Assembly (NCBI RefSeq): GCF_007474545.1 | Contig: NZ_VKOG01000001.1 | Span: 434,001-498,000 of the forward strand | Source: Chryseobacterium binzhouense | GTDB taxonomy: Bacteria; Bacteroidota; Bacteroidia; Flavobacteriales; Weeksellaceae | DNA length: 64,000 nt | Reading direction: 5' to 3' | Shown here: piece after piece, positions 33,897-42,305 of the stretch | Numbering within the stretch: the first letter of the stretch is position 1 | Layout of the letters: every line of letters starts with the position of its first letter | Notes under the pieces: generated by a model | The model's database searches: none | Seen by the model: the letters and a program-made list of their open reading frames with translations, nothing else | Told to the model about the DNA's origin: nothing | Program-made: the position numbers and the translations under genes

Positions 33897-35250
33897 TAAT
33901 ACTTTGCAACCATTCACAAATCGGATCATACAGCGTATCTATATTCCCTGCACCAACCGTGAGCAAAATGTCAAAATCCTTTTCTTTTATTTTATCAAAA
34001 GCTTTATCTAATGTTGAAACTTCTTTTTTACCTAAATTCACTTTTTCCAATAGCCAATCTGAAGTAATTCCTTCAAAATTTTCCTGAAGTTCTCTGGCAG
34101 GATAAATATCAAGCAGAATCAGTTCGTCAGACTTGCTTAAGCTTTCTGCAAAACCATCCGCAAAATCTTTGGTTCTGCTGAATAAATGCGGCTGAAAAAC
34201 CACCAGAAGCTTTTTGTCTGGGTTAAATGTTCTCACCGAATCTATTACTGCGTTAAGTTCTGTCGGGTGGTGGGCATAATCATCAATGTAGATTTTACCA
34301 CTCTCAAAAATATGTTTGGTATACCTTCTTTTTATTCCTTTAAAAGAGGAAATTGCTTTTTTCAGGGTTTCAAAATCGACTCCTAAATGATGCAGAATAG
34401 CAATAGCTACTGTTGCATTTTCTACATTATGCGTTCCGGGAATCAGCCAGACGAATTCTTCTTTCTGATCATTATGGTAAAAGTCAAACATCATCCTGCC
34501 ATCAACAATACGGAGATTGTCTGAATAATAATCAGCTTCTTCGTTTACAGCGTACGTGAGGTGAGGTCTTCCGATTTCGATTCCTTTTCTTACAAAAAGC
34601 TGTTTGTCTTCCGGAACTAAAGCCGCAAACTCTCTGAATCCTTCTTCAATGGTATTTTTATCTCCATAAATGTCCAGATGATCAGCATCTGTAGAAGTAA
34701 TCACTGCCCAATCCGGAGAAAGATTAAGAAAACTTCTGTCATATTCGTCTGCTTCTACAACTGAGTATTTATTGCCGTTATACAGAAAGTTGGATTTAAA
34801 ATTCTCAGAAATCCCGCCTAGAAAACAAGAAAACGGTAAATCTGCTTCTTTACACAAATGAGAAACCAATGTTGATGTCGTGGTCTTCCCATGTGTGCCC
34901 GCAATGGCAATGCAGTTTGTATTTTCTGTAATTAGACCTAAAACTTTTGCACGTTTTAAAACTTCAAATCCATTTTCATTAAAATAGTCTAAAATTCCCA
35001 GCTTTTTAATGGCAGGAGTATAAATGACCAATGTATCAGCTTTCTTAATTGAAGTGATTTTCTCATCAGCAATATCTTCAAAAACAATATCAATTCCTTC
35101 GCTGATCAGAGCTTGCGTGAGTTTGGTATTGGTTTTATCATATCCCAACACATTCTTGCCTGAAGCATGAAAGTAGCGCGCCAAAGCACTCATTCCGATA
35201 CCTCCGATTCCCACGAAGTAAAAATTTTGATATGTATTTAAATTCTTCAT
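33892..35250 (-). CDS. murC: UDP-N-acetylmuramate-L-alanine ligase MurC
   Basis: Adds L-alanine to UDP-MurNAc, the first step of stem-peptide synthesis, in the cytoplasm. The UDP-binding motif YFVGIGGIGMSALA is at about 11-24, the ATP-binding loop IAGTHGKTTTSTLVSHL near 105, then VVEADEYDRSFLNL and the C-terminal-domain IYIDDYAHHPTEL. Its 452 residues are normal. The ATG at 35250 is better than that at 35292, which adds 14 residues ahead of the conserved start. Its stop codon lies within the end of the GxxExxY unit. Confidence 0.96.
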   Translation of the reverse strand: MKNLNTYQNFYFVGIGGIGMSALARYFHASGKNVLGYDKTNTKLTQALISEGIDIVFEDIADEKITSIKKADTLVIYTPAIKKLGILDYFNENGFEVLKRAKVLGLITENTNCIAIAGTHGKTTTSTLVSHLCKEADLPFSCFLGGISENFKSNFLYNGNKYSVVEADEYDRSFLNLSPDWAVITSTDADHLDIYGDKNTIEEGFREFAALVPEDKQLFVRKGIEIGRPHLTYAVNEEADYYSDNLRIVDGRMMFDFYHNDQKEEFVWLIPGTHNVENATVAIAILHHLGVDFETLKKAISSFKGIKRRYTKHIFESGKIYIDDYAHHPTELNAVIDSVRTFNPDKKLLVVFQPHLFSRTKDFADGFAESLSKSDELILLDIYPARELQENFEGITSDWLLEKVNLGKKEVSTLDKAFDKIKEKDFDILLTVGAGNIDTLYDPICEWLQSIN

Positions 35251-35318
35251 TCTTTTTGTATTGCTGTATTCATGTAAATGTATAAATGGCACATTAATAC
35301 ATTTTACAATTATACATT

Positions 35319-36452
35319 TTACAGTTTATTTAAAATCGCATCTACAATCTCTTTTGCTGCATTAGGCTTGGCAAAATATTTCAGATTGTCTGACATTTCT
35401 TTTCTTAAATTTTCATCTTCACATACTTCTGAAAGTGTATTCCAGAATTTTTCTTTCATTTCAGAATCTTTCACCATTCTCGCGGCATTCTTTTCAACCA
35501 GATTCATTGCATTCTTGGTCTGGTGATCTTCCGCTGCAAACGGAAACGGAACCAAAATTACAGGCTTTTGTGCCACTGCTAATTCTGAAATCGCTATAGC
35601 CCCTGCTCTTGAAACGATTATATCCGCAGCAGAATAAGCTGTTTCCATCTCTTTGATGAATTCTTTAATTTGAATCTGGTTGTTGGTTGTTGGTTTTTGG
35701 TTGTCGGAATTTCCATCAACTGATAACTGAAAACTATCAACAATTTCTTTATAATCCAATTTTCCGGTTTGCCAGATTAGCTGATATCCTTTTTCTTTCA
35801 GATTTTCAAGATTGTCTTTCCAGCCATTGTTTAAGGTTCTTGAACCTAAAGATCCTCCAACAGAAAGAATCGTCAATTTATTTTTATCTAAACCTAATTT
35901 CTCTTTTGCCTGAGAAGATTCCTGCATTCCTGAAATAATGTTTTCACGAATAGGATTTCCAAGGAAAAATACTTTGGAATTTTGAAAAAATTTGTCCATA
36001 TCCGGATAAGCGGTGAAAATAGCTTTAGCTTTTTTCCCATTGGCTGTATTGGTTTTTCCGGGAAGAGAATTCTGCTCCTGAATAAAAGTCGGAATTCCCA
36101 TTTTTGCAGCCATAAACAAAGCCGGTCCGCTTGCAAACCCCCCTGTTCCTATTGCAAAATCCGGTTTAAATTCTTTTATAATTTTTTTAGCTTTAAGCAA
36201 ACTCGAAATAAGTTTGAACGGCAAGCCTATATTCTTAAGCAAATTTCCTCTGTCGAATCCTGCAATATTTAATCCTTCAATCTTGTAGCCGGACTGCGGA
36301 ACTTTTTCCATCTCCATTTTTCCGTTGGCTCCGATGAACAAAAACTCTGCATCAGGAAATCTTCTTTTGATTTCGTCTGCAATAGCAATGGCAGGAAAGA
36401 TGTGTCCTCCTGTTCCGCCGCCGCTTAGTAAAACTTTTAATTTCTTGTTCAT
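35319..36452 (-). CDS. murG: UDP-N-acetylglucosamine transferase MurG with low-complexity insert
   Basis: A peripheral membrane GT28 enzyme that converts lipid I to lipid II. N-terminal LLSGGGTGGHIFPAIAIADEI, QEQNSLPGKTN and C-terminal VGGSLGSRTLN, IVSRAGAIAISELA, ILVPFPFAAEDHQTKNA are the donor and acceptor sites. Between WQTGKLDYKEIVDSF and IQIKEFIKEMETAY lies an extra QLSVDGNSDNQKPTTNNQ, absent from typical MurG and built from simple DNA repeats (see findings). It lies in a surface region outside the catalytic motifs, so activity is probably kept. 377 residues, slightly long. Confidence 0.95.
   Translation of the reverse strand: MNKKLKVLLSGGGTGGHIFPAIAIADEIKRRFPDAEFLFIGANGKMEMEKVPQSGYKIEGLNIAGFDRGNLLKNIGLPFKLISSLLKAKKIIKEFKPDFAIGTGGFASGPALFMAAKMGIPTFIQEQNSLPGKTNTANGKKAKAIFTAYPDMDKFFQNSKVFFLGNPIRENIISGMQESSQAKEKLGLDKNKLTILSVGGSLGSRTLNNGWKDNLENLKEKGYQLIWQTGKLDYKEIVDSFQLSVDGNSDNQKPTTNNQIQIKEFIKEMETAYSAADIIVSRAGAIAISELAVAQKPVILVPFPFAAEDHQTKNAMNLVEKNAARMVKDSEMKEKFWNTLSEVCEDENLRKEMSDNLKYFAKPNAAKEIVDAILNKL
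35676..35733. repeat. Low-complexity insert inside murG
   Basis: Plus-strand DNA contains iterated tggttg/ttggtt units (35677-35706) followed by ccatcaactgataactgaaa, that is, opposite-strand cagttatcagttgatgg. It encodes about 18 residues in frame in MurG. Confidence 0.6.
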
Positions 36453-36467
36453 ACTTATTTATTATTG

Positions 36468-36526
36468 ATAAACGATGAGTGATAAGCGATATGAAAATCA
36501 GTTATAAATTATCATTCATCATTTAT
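36468..36526. repeat. AT-rich inverted repeat between ftsW and murG
   Basis: Arms ataaacgatgagtgataa (36468-36485) and ttatcattcatcatttat (36509-36526) pair over 18 positions with two exceptions. A related sequence (atcattcatcgcttaccatt, on the plus strand at about 30857) lies between ftsA and ftsZ. Confidence 0.6.
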
Positions 36527-36528
36527 AT

Positions 36529-37767
36529 TTATGCAATGTCATTTATCTCTGCAATGCTTTGTTTTTTTCCTAATCCTTCTTCATCGTAAATCTGTATTCT
36601 GGAACTTATATTTAAAATAATTCCTAGCTGGATGTAGGTTACCAGCATAGAAGTTCCTCCATAACTAATCAGCGGCAATGGCTGCCCGGTAACCGGAATG
36701 AGATTTACGGCAACGGCAATATTTACTGCCAACTGAATAAAAATCATTACTCCGAGGCTCAAAACCAGCAACGAGCCGAAAAATGCGGGCATTTTACTGG
36801 CAATCATCACAATCCGGACAATCATAATCAAATACATGCTGATTAAAAATCCGGCTCCTATTAAACCATATTCTTCCACAATTACCGCGAAAATAAAATC
36901 GGATGCAGATTGAGGAAGCATTTGCTTTAATGCAGACTTTCCTGGTCCCATTCCGGTTATTCCTCCGTGAACGATGGCTGCTTTCGCCTGCATCACCTGG
37001 TAATTTTTTGCTTTTAAACTTTCATCATCAACATCGGCTGTTTTTGCTTTGCTTGATGTAAAGGTTTCGATACGGCTCATCCATGTATGAACACGGTTTC
37101 CGCCAATTAAATTTGTATTTAAAGCAATCAGTAAAAACAAAACAATCGCAATAAATGATGCAGAAATAAATCCTGCGATATATTTCCAGTGAAGTTGCCC
37201 GATAACCAGTACAATCACAGAAACCATTAAGATCATCAAAGCTGTAGAACCGTTATCTTTTGCAACCAATACGAAAACCAGTAAAATAGGTCCGAAAATG
37301 TACATCACATTCTCAATCGGAAGCCTTTCTCTCGTTATTTTCTTGGTTAAATATCTGCACAGATAGATAATCAACATTAAAAAAGCAAAAGATGAAGGCT
37401 GAAATGAAATCGGTGTTCCGGGGATTTTCAACCATCTTGAGGCACTTGCGCCGTCGATCGTCTGCCCGGTAAATATGGTGACAATCAGCAAAATAATCAT
37501 TAATCCCAGCATGATGCTGCTGAGTTTTCCCATGTATTCATATTTTACTGTTCCCACTAATCTCATGATTCCCAGTCCCAGAACTACAAAAAACATATGT
37601 TTCATTACGTGACCGGTAGTGGTTCCGTTATTTACAATATATTCCAGATTTGAACTTGCAGAGTATACCGGGAAAATAGAGAAAATGGAGATCACAAGAA
37701 TGACCATCCAAAGCACTTTATCGCCCTTTAGAAATTCAAATCTGCTTTCTGTAATCTGTTCGTTCAT
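36529..37767 (-). CDS. ftsW: Lipid II glycan polymerase/cell-division protein FtsW
   Basis: A SEDS-family membrane glycosyltransferase of 412 residues with about ten helices. It carries the conserved segments GASASRWLKIPGTPISFQPSSFA, ILLVFVLVAKDNGSTALMI, the loop FIFAVIVEEYGLIGAGFLI and the C-terminal VTGQPLPLISYGGTSMLV. It polymerises lipid II at the septum with the FtsI transpeptidase. Its position between murD and murG in the dcw cluster identifies it as FtsW, not RodA. There is an 11-nt gap after murD and a 76-nt gap before murG. Confidence 0.93.
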   Translation of the reverse strand: MNEQITESRFEFLKGDKVLWMVILVISIFSIFPVYSASSNLEYIVNNGTTTGHVMKHMFFVVLGLGIMRLVGTVKYEYMGKLSSIMLGLMIILLIVTIFTGQTIDGASASRWLKIPGTPISFQPSSFAFLMLIIYLCRYLTKKITRERLPIENVMYIFGPILLVFVLVAKDNGSTALMILMVSVIVLVIGQLHWKYIAGFISASFIAIVLFLLIALNTNLIGGNRVHTWMSRIETFTSSKAKTADVDDESLKAKNYQVMQAKAAIVHGGITGMGPGKSALKQMLPQSASDFIFAVIVEEYGLIGAGFLISMYLIMIVRIVMIASKMPAFFGSLLVLSLGVMIFIQLAVNIAVAVNLIPVTGQPLPLISYGGTSMLVTYIQLGIILNISSRIQIYDEEGLGKKQSIAEINDIA

Positions 37768-37778
37768 ATTGTATGCGG

Positions 37779-39116
37779 CTAACTGCCTTTAGCTTTTAGT
37801 ACTTGTTCTTTAAACTGTTTTCCTCGGTCTTCGTAGCTTTTAAATAAATCAAAACTTGCACAGCATGGCGAAAGTAAGACTGTATCTCCTTTTTTGGCAA
37901 TAGATTTTGACATTTCTACTGCGCTTTCCATACTTGAAGTGTTGTAAATAAAGTCTTTTTTATCTTTGAAAAAATCAATAATCTTCTGGTTATCAATTCC
38001 TAGACAAACAATTGCTTTTACTTTTCTTTTAACTAAATCTTCTATTTCGGTATAGTCATTTCCCTTATCAACTCCGCCTACAATCCATACCGTTGGATTT
38101 TTCATGCTTTCTAAAGCGTAGTATGCAGCATTTACATTGGTTGCTTTGCTGTCGTTGATGTATTTCACGCCGTCTATTTCAGTAACAAATTCCAATCTGT
38201 GTTCAACTGCCTGAAAAGTCATCAATGAATTTCTTATGCTTTCGTTGTTGATTTCCAATATTTTACCTGCAATTGATGCCGCCAAACTGTTAGCAACATT
38301 ATGATTTCCCAATAGAGACAGCTCATCAATCTTCATTGATAATTCATCCTTTAGCTTAATCACAATTTTATCTTCTTGAATAAAACCTCCTTCCGCTAAT
38401 TTTTCATGTGTTGAAAAAGGAATCATTTTAGCCTTTACTTCAAACTTTTCGAGAATATTTTTACTCATTTCGTCATCTTTGTTGTAGATGAAAAAATTGT
38501 CATTTTCCTGATTTTCAGTAATTCTGAATTTGGCTAATGCATACTCTTCGTAGTTGTAATTGTACTGATCCAAATGATCTTTAGACAAATTAAGCAACAT
38601 AGAGATATATGGTCTGAAGTTCTGAATATCATCTAATTGAAAAGAGCTTACTTCCAAAACATAATATTCATAGTTTTCATCAGCAACCTGCTTTGCAAAA
38701 CTATAGCCAATGTTTCCGCCAAGACCTACATTTAATCCGTCATTTTTCAGGATATAATAGATCAGGGATGTTGTTGTTGTTTTTCCGTTGCTTCCTGTGA
38801 TGGCAATGATCTTAGCATCCGTAAATTCAGAGGCAAATTCAATTTCGGAAGAAAGTCTGATTCCTTTCTCATGAATTTTATGGATGATGTCTGCTTTTTT
38901 CGGAATTCCCGGGCTTTTTACAATCCAGTCTGCATTCAGAATTCTTTCTTCGTCATGATTTTCCTCTTCAAATTCAATTTCATTTTCCAACAAAAATTGT
39001 CTGTAGTGATCTTTAATGGCAGATCTGTCTGAAAGAAAAACTTCCAAACCTTTCTTTTTAGCCAGATAAGCAGCACCACAACCACTTTCTCCTCCTCCTA
39101 AAACAACTATTTTCAT
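37779..39116 (-). CDS. murD: UDP-N-acetylmuramoylalanine-D-glutamate ligase MurD
   Basis: Adds D-glutamate to UDP-MurNAc-L-Ala in the cytoplasm. The N-terminal UDP-binding domain begins KIVVLGGGESGCGAAYLAKK, the ATP loop is ITGSNGKTTTTSLIYYIL near 115, and the C-terminal domain has EFVTEIDGVKYINDSKATNV and VWIVGGVDKGNDY. Length 445, normal. It starts 74 nt after mraY and is followed closely by ftsW (11 nt). The spacer 39117-39190 is AT-rich, with repeats of gtaaaatgtaaaa type, and shows no gene. Confidence 0.96.
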   Translation of the reverse strand: MKIVVLGGGESGCGAAYLAKKKGLEVFLSDRSAIKDHYRQFLLENEIEFEEENHDEERILNADWIVKSPGIPKKADIIHKIHEKGIRLSSEIEFASEFTDAKIIAITGSNGKTTTTSLIYYILKNDGLNVGLGGNIGYSFAKQVADENYEYYVLEVSSFQLDDIQNFRPYISMLLNLSKDHLDQYNYNYEEYALAKFRITENQENDNFFIYNKDDEMSKNILEKFEVKAKMIPFSTHEKLAEGGFIQEDKIVIKLKDELSMKIDELSLLGNHNVANSLAASIAGKILEINNESIRNSLMTFQAVEHRLEFVTEIDGVKYINDSKATNVNAAYYALESMKNPTVWIVGGVDKGNDYTEIEDLVKRKVKAIVCLGIDNQKIIDFFKDKKDFIYNTSSMESAVEMSKSIAKKGDTVLLSPCCASFDLFKSYEDRGKQFKEQVLKAKGS

Positions 39117-39190
39117 AAATAATCTTTTTGTAAAAATGTAAAATGTAAAACGTAAGATGTAATTCTAGCTGTTTTACTTTTCACAAGATT

Positions 39191-40432
39191 CTATCTCATC
39201 TTCAATGTAATGAGACACACAATTGCCAACATAACTCCTATGATAATCATTCTGTTAACGATTTTACTTTCGTGAAAACCGTCTTTCTGATAATGATGGT
39301 GTAAAGGTGACATTTTAAACAATCTGTTGTTCTGGGCGTATTCCAGCCCGAATTTTCTTTTTCTGTATTTAAAAACCGCTACCTGAAGCATTACTGAAAT
39401 ATTTTCTATCAGAAAAATTCCACAAAGCACAGGAATCATCAGTTCTTTTCTTAATATAATAGCTAAAACGGCGATTACCCCTCCCAACATAAGACTTCCG
39501 GTATCCCCCATAAAAACCTGAGCCGGATACGTATTATACCAAAAAAAGCCAATCACTGCACCCACCATTGCTACTGCAAAAATGGTAGTTTCACCCATAT
39601 TCGGGAGAAACATGATATTCAGATAATCTGCAAAAATGATATTTCCAGAAACATAAGCAAAGAAAGCCAATGCCAAAAGGATAATTGTGCTGGTTCCTGC
39701 AGCCAATCCATCAATTCCGTCGGTAATATTAGCTCCATTGGAAACTGCTGTAACAATAAAAATCACAATCGGAATAAATACCACCCAAGCCCACTCGTGA
39801 GCATCTTCATCATTCATCCAAAATAGAAATCCGCTGTAATCGAATTCATTATTTTTAGCGAAAGGAACTGTAGAAACTGTAATATTCTCAGTTGGCATAA
39901 AATTTTGCTCAACATTGTTTCTGTTGACCACTTTAGCATCTGCATATTTCCTCTTTACTGTAATGTCTGAGTGAAAATACATGGTTACTCCCACAATCAG
40001 TCCCAATCCAACCTGACCTACAATCTTAAATTTGCCACTTAATCCGTCTTTGTTTTTTTTGATTTTCTTTAAATAATCATCTAAAAAACCAATAGCTCCC
40101 ATCCACAAAACTGTTACAAGTAAAAGGATGATATAAATATTGGTAATTCTTGTAAACAGCAAAACCGGAATAATGGTCGCCAAAATAATGATGAGTCCTC
40201 CCATTGTAGGAGTTCCTTCTTTTTGTTTTTGCCCGTCTAAACCTAAATCACGAACCAATTCGCCCATCTGTTTTGCTCTGAGATAATTGATGATTCTCTT
40301 TCCGTATACTAAAGCAATAGTAAGGGAGAGCAAAACTGCCATTCCTGCACGGAAAGAGATATATCTCAGCATTCCGAGACCGGGAACGTGGATTCCGTGA
40401 TTGGTTAAATATTCATATAGGTAGTATAGCAT
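39191..40432 (-). CDS. mraY: Phospho-N-acetylmuramoyl-pentapeptide transferase MraY
   Basis: A polytopic membrane enzyme that links UDP-MurNAc-pentapeptide to undecaprenyl phosphate, producing lipid I. Conserved motifs: [13 protein letters not shown], the aspartates in [23 protein letters not shown] and [19 protein letters not shown], and [11 protein letters not shown]. It is 413 residues, some 50 longer than E. coli MraY, because of a hydrophilic loop at about 155-215 ([19 protein letters not shown]...), a known feature of Bacteroidota MraY. It is separated from murE by a roughly 400-nt interval holding a broken small gene. Confidence 0.95.
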   Translation of the reverse strand: MLYYLYEYLTNHGIHVPGLGMLRYISFRAGMAVLLSLTIALVYGKRIINYLRAKQMGELVRDLGLDGQKQKEGTPTMGGLIIILATIIPVLLFTRITNIYIILLLVTVLWMGAIGFLDDYLKKIKKNKDGLSGKFKIVGQVGLGLIVGVTMYFHSDITVKRKYADAKVVNRNNVEQNFMPTENITVSTVPFAKNNEFDYSGFLFWMNDEDAHEWAWVVFIPIVIFIVTAVSNGANITDGIDGLAAGTSTIILLALAFFAYVSGNIIFADYLNIMFLPNMGETTIFAVAMVGAVIGFFWYNTYPAQVFMGDTGSLMLGGVIAVLAIILRKELMIPVLCGIFLIENISVMLQVAVFKYRKRKFGLEYAQNNRLFKMSPLHHHYQKDGFHESKIVNRMIIIGVMLAIVCLITLKMR

Positions 40433-40555
40433 TTCTTTTATTTCAGTTCTTAAAGATTATACATTTTTGTAAAAATGTTATTTCTGTGTCTGCATAACGA
40501 ATCAATATTTTTCTCGGGATTTTCAATTTTTAGTCTAATCCCTCCAAAAGGCTCA

Positions 40556-40809
40556 TTATATAACTTTAAAATTTTTTTTATATTTTTTATCTTTACTCTC
40601 AAGATATTTTTCACAAAGGCAAATTGCTACATCAACTTTTGCATTTGATTCTGATACCTCTAAATAACCAAGCTTTGGCTTGTTAAGTTCATAAGTTTGT
40701 TCACAATCTAAAATCTTAATTTTCTTTTTAGAATTATTTAAAAGAAAACTATTAACAATCCCAATCCAAAAACTGCGGAAATTATTAATATGATTTTAGA
40801 GGTTTTCAT
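40556..40809 (-). pseudogene. Frameshifted small membrane-anchored protein gene
   Basis: Too short for ordinary gene calling. ATG at 40809 opens a hydrophobic helix (MKTSKIILIISAVFGLGLLI) and stops at 40738 after 23 residues. In the -1 frame, overlapping this stop, an open frame continues without a break to the stop at 40556 (NNSKKKIKILDCEQTYELNK, then a segment with CLCEKYLESKDKKYKK). Joined, they would form an 84-residue, single-helix anchored or exported protein. A single missing or extra base in the run ttttctttt explains it; a sequencing error is possible. It may alternatively be two unrelated fragments. The rest of 40433-40555 holds no gene I can see. Confidence 0.5.
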
Positions 40810-40829
40810 TTATTTAAATTAAATATCTT

Positions 40830-42290
40830 TTATTTTGACATTAATTTCCAAAGCTCATTAATTACTTCTTTGTCGTCAAAATGATGTTTTACACCATTGA
40901 TTTCCTGATAATTTTCGTGACCTTTTCCGGCAACGAGGATAATATCTTTTGGCTCGGCAAATTTTATTGCCATTTTTATCGCTTCTTTTCTGTCGGGAAT
41001 TGAAGTGTATTTGCTGAAGTTTTGAGGCTCAACACCAGTTTCAATATCTTTTATAATTGCATTGGGGTCTTCCGATCGGGGATTATCTGAAGTGATGATC
41101 GCCAATGTTGATTTTTTCGTGGCAATATTTCCCATTTCAGGTCTTTTTGCATGATCTCTGTCGCCGCCGCAGCCAAAAACAGTGATCAGTCTTTCGTTTT
41201 TTGTTCTGATATCATTGATACTGTCTAAAACATTTTCCAATGCATCCGGAGTATGAGCATAATCTACAATAAAGAAAATTCCGCCGTCTGATTTGAAGGT
41301 TTCAAACCTGCCATTTACTCTTTTTAGTGTGCTGATTGCCTGAAGAATTTCATCATGTTCAAAACCCAATTCAGAAGCAATCCCAAAAACCAACAAAAGA
41401 TTATATATATTGAATTTCCCGGTTAATGTAGTCCAGAATTCCCTTCCATTAAAATTCAGGAGCATTCCGTTGAAGTCGACTTCTAAAAGTTTTCCGTGAT
41501 AATCTGCCAATTTTTTCAAAGCATAAGATCTTTTCTGTGCTTTTGTGTTCTGAAGCATCACATTTCCGTTTTTGTCATCAATGTTGGTGATAGCAACAGC
41601 TTCATCATTTAATTCATCAAAAAATCTTTTTTTAGTTTTAAGATATTCATCAAAAGTTTTATGATAATCTAAATGATCGTGTGTAAGATTCGTAAATCCT
41701 GCAATTTTGAAATGTAAACCTTCAATTCTGTTTTGGGCAATTCCGTGAGAACTTACTTCCATAAAGGCGAATTCACAACCTTCTTCAACCGCCTGCGCCA
41801 AAATTTTATTGATGGTAATTACATCCGGAGTAGTGTGTGTTGCTGGAATTATTTTCTCTCCGATTCTGATTTCAACTGTGGAAAGCAAAGCAGAATCGTA
41901 ACCTAAATTTTTAAAGACATCAAAAAGTAAAGTAGAAACAGACGTTTTTCCGTTGGTTCCGGTCACGCCAATTAATTTTAAATTTTCAGAAGGATTTCCG
42001 TAAAAATTAGAAGCCAGCCTTCCTAATATTTTAGAAGAATCTTTAACTTTTACATAAGTTACATTTTCGTCTAAATTTTCAGGAAACTCTTCACAAACAA
42101 CCGTTTTTGCTCCTTTCTCAATAGAAGATGCGATAAATGAATGTCCATCCGCAAGCGTTCCTCTCATTGCTATGTACAAAGAGTCTTTCGCCACCTTTCT
42201 GCTGTCGAAAACCAAATCGGAAACCTCACGGTTGTGATTACCATGAATTTCTATTACCGGAATTCTGCTTAATAAATCATTTAACTGCAT
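40830..42290 (-). CDS. murE: UDP-N-acetylmuramoyl-tripeptide synthetase MurE
   Basis: Adds the third stem residue, expected to be meso-diaminopimelate, to UDP-MurNAc-L-Ala-D-Glu. It carries the UDP-binding RKVAKDSLYIAMRGTLADGH, the ATP loop GVTGTNGKTSVSTLLF near 110, and FMEVSSHGI. The C-terminal domain has DYAHTPDALENVL, FGCGGDRDHAKRPEMG and the DAP-specificity motif ITSDNPRSEDPNAII (DNPR). The presence of lysA and DNPR agrees with a DAP-type peptidoglycan. 486 residues. It starts 15 nt after ftsI. Confidence 0.96.
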   Translation of the reverse strand: MQLNDLLSRIPVIEIHGNHNREVSDLVFDSRKVAKDSLYIAMRGTLADGHSFIASSIEKGAKTVVCEEFPENLDENVTYVKVKDSSKILGRLASNFYGNPSENLKLIGVTGTNGKTSVSTLLFDVFKNLGYDSALLSTVEIRIGEKIIPATHTTPDVITINKILAQAVEEGCEFAFMEVSSHGIAQNRIEGLHFKIAGFTNLTHDHLDYHKTFDEYLKTKKRFFDELNDEAVAITNIDDKNGNVMLQNTKAQKRSYALKKLADYHGKLLEVDFNGMLLNFNGREFWTTLTGKFNIYNLLLVFGIASELGFEHDEILQAISTLKRVNGRFETFKSDGGIFFIVDYAHTPDALENVLDSINDIRTKNERLITVFGCGGDRDHAKRPEMGNIATKKSTLAIITSDNPRSEDPNAIIKDIETGVEPQNFSKYTSIPDRKEAIKMAIKFAEPKDIILVAGKGHENYQEINGVKHHFDDKEVINELWKLMSK

Positions 42291-42305
42291 TTTCTTATGC
42301 TTTAT

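Noticed and set aside
40738-40760. Programmed -1 frameshift in the small gene between murE and mraY
   Set aside because: The overlap at ttttcttttaaa does not place a classical X-XXY-YYZ heptamer in the zero frame, and no downstream stimulatory stem is evident. A simple indel is more likely.
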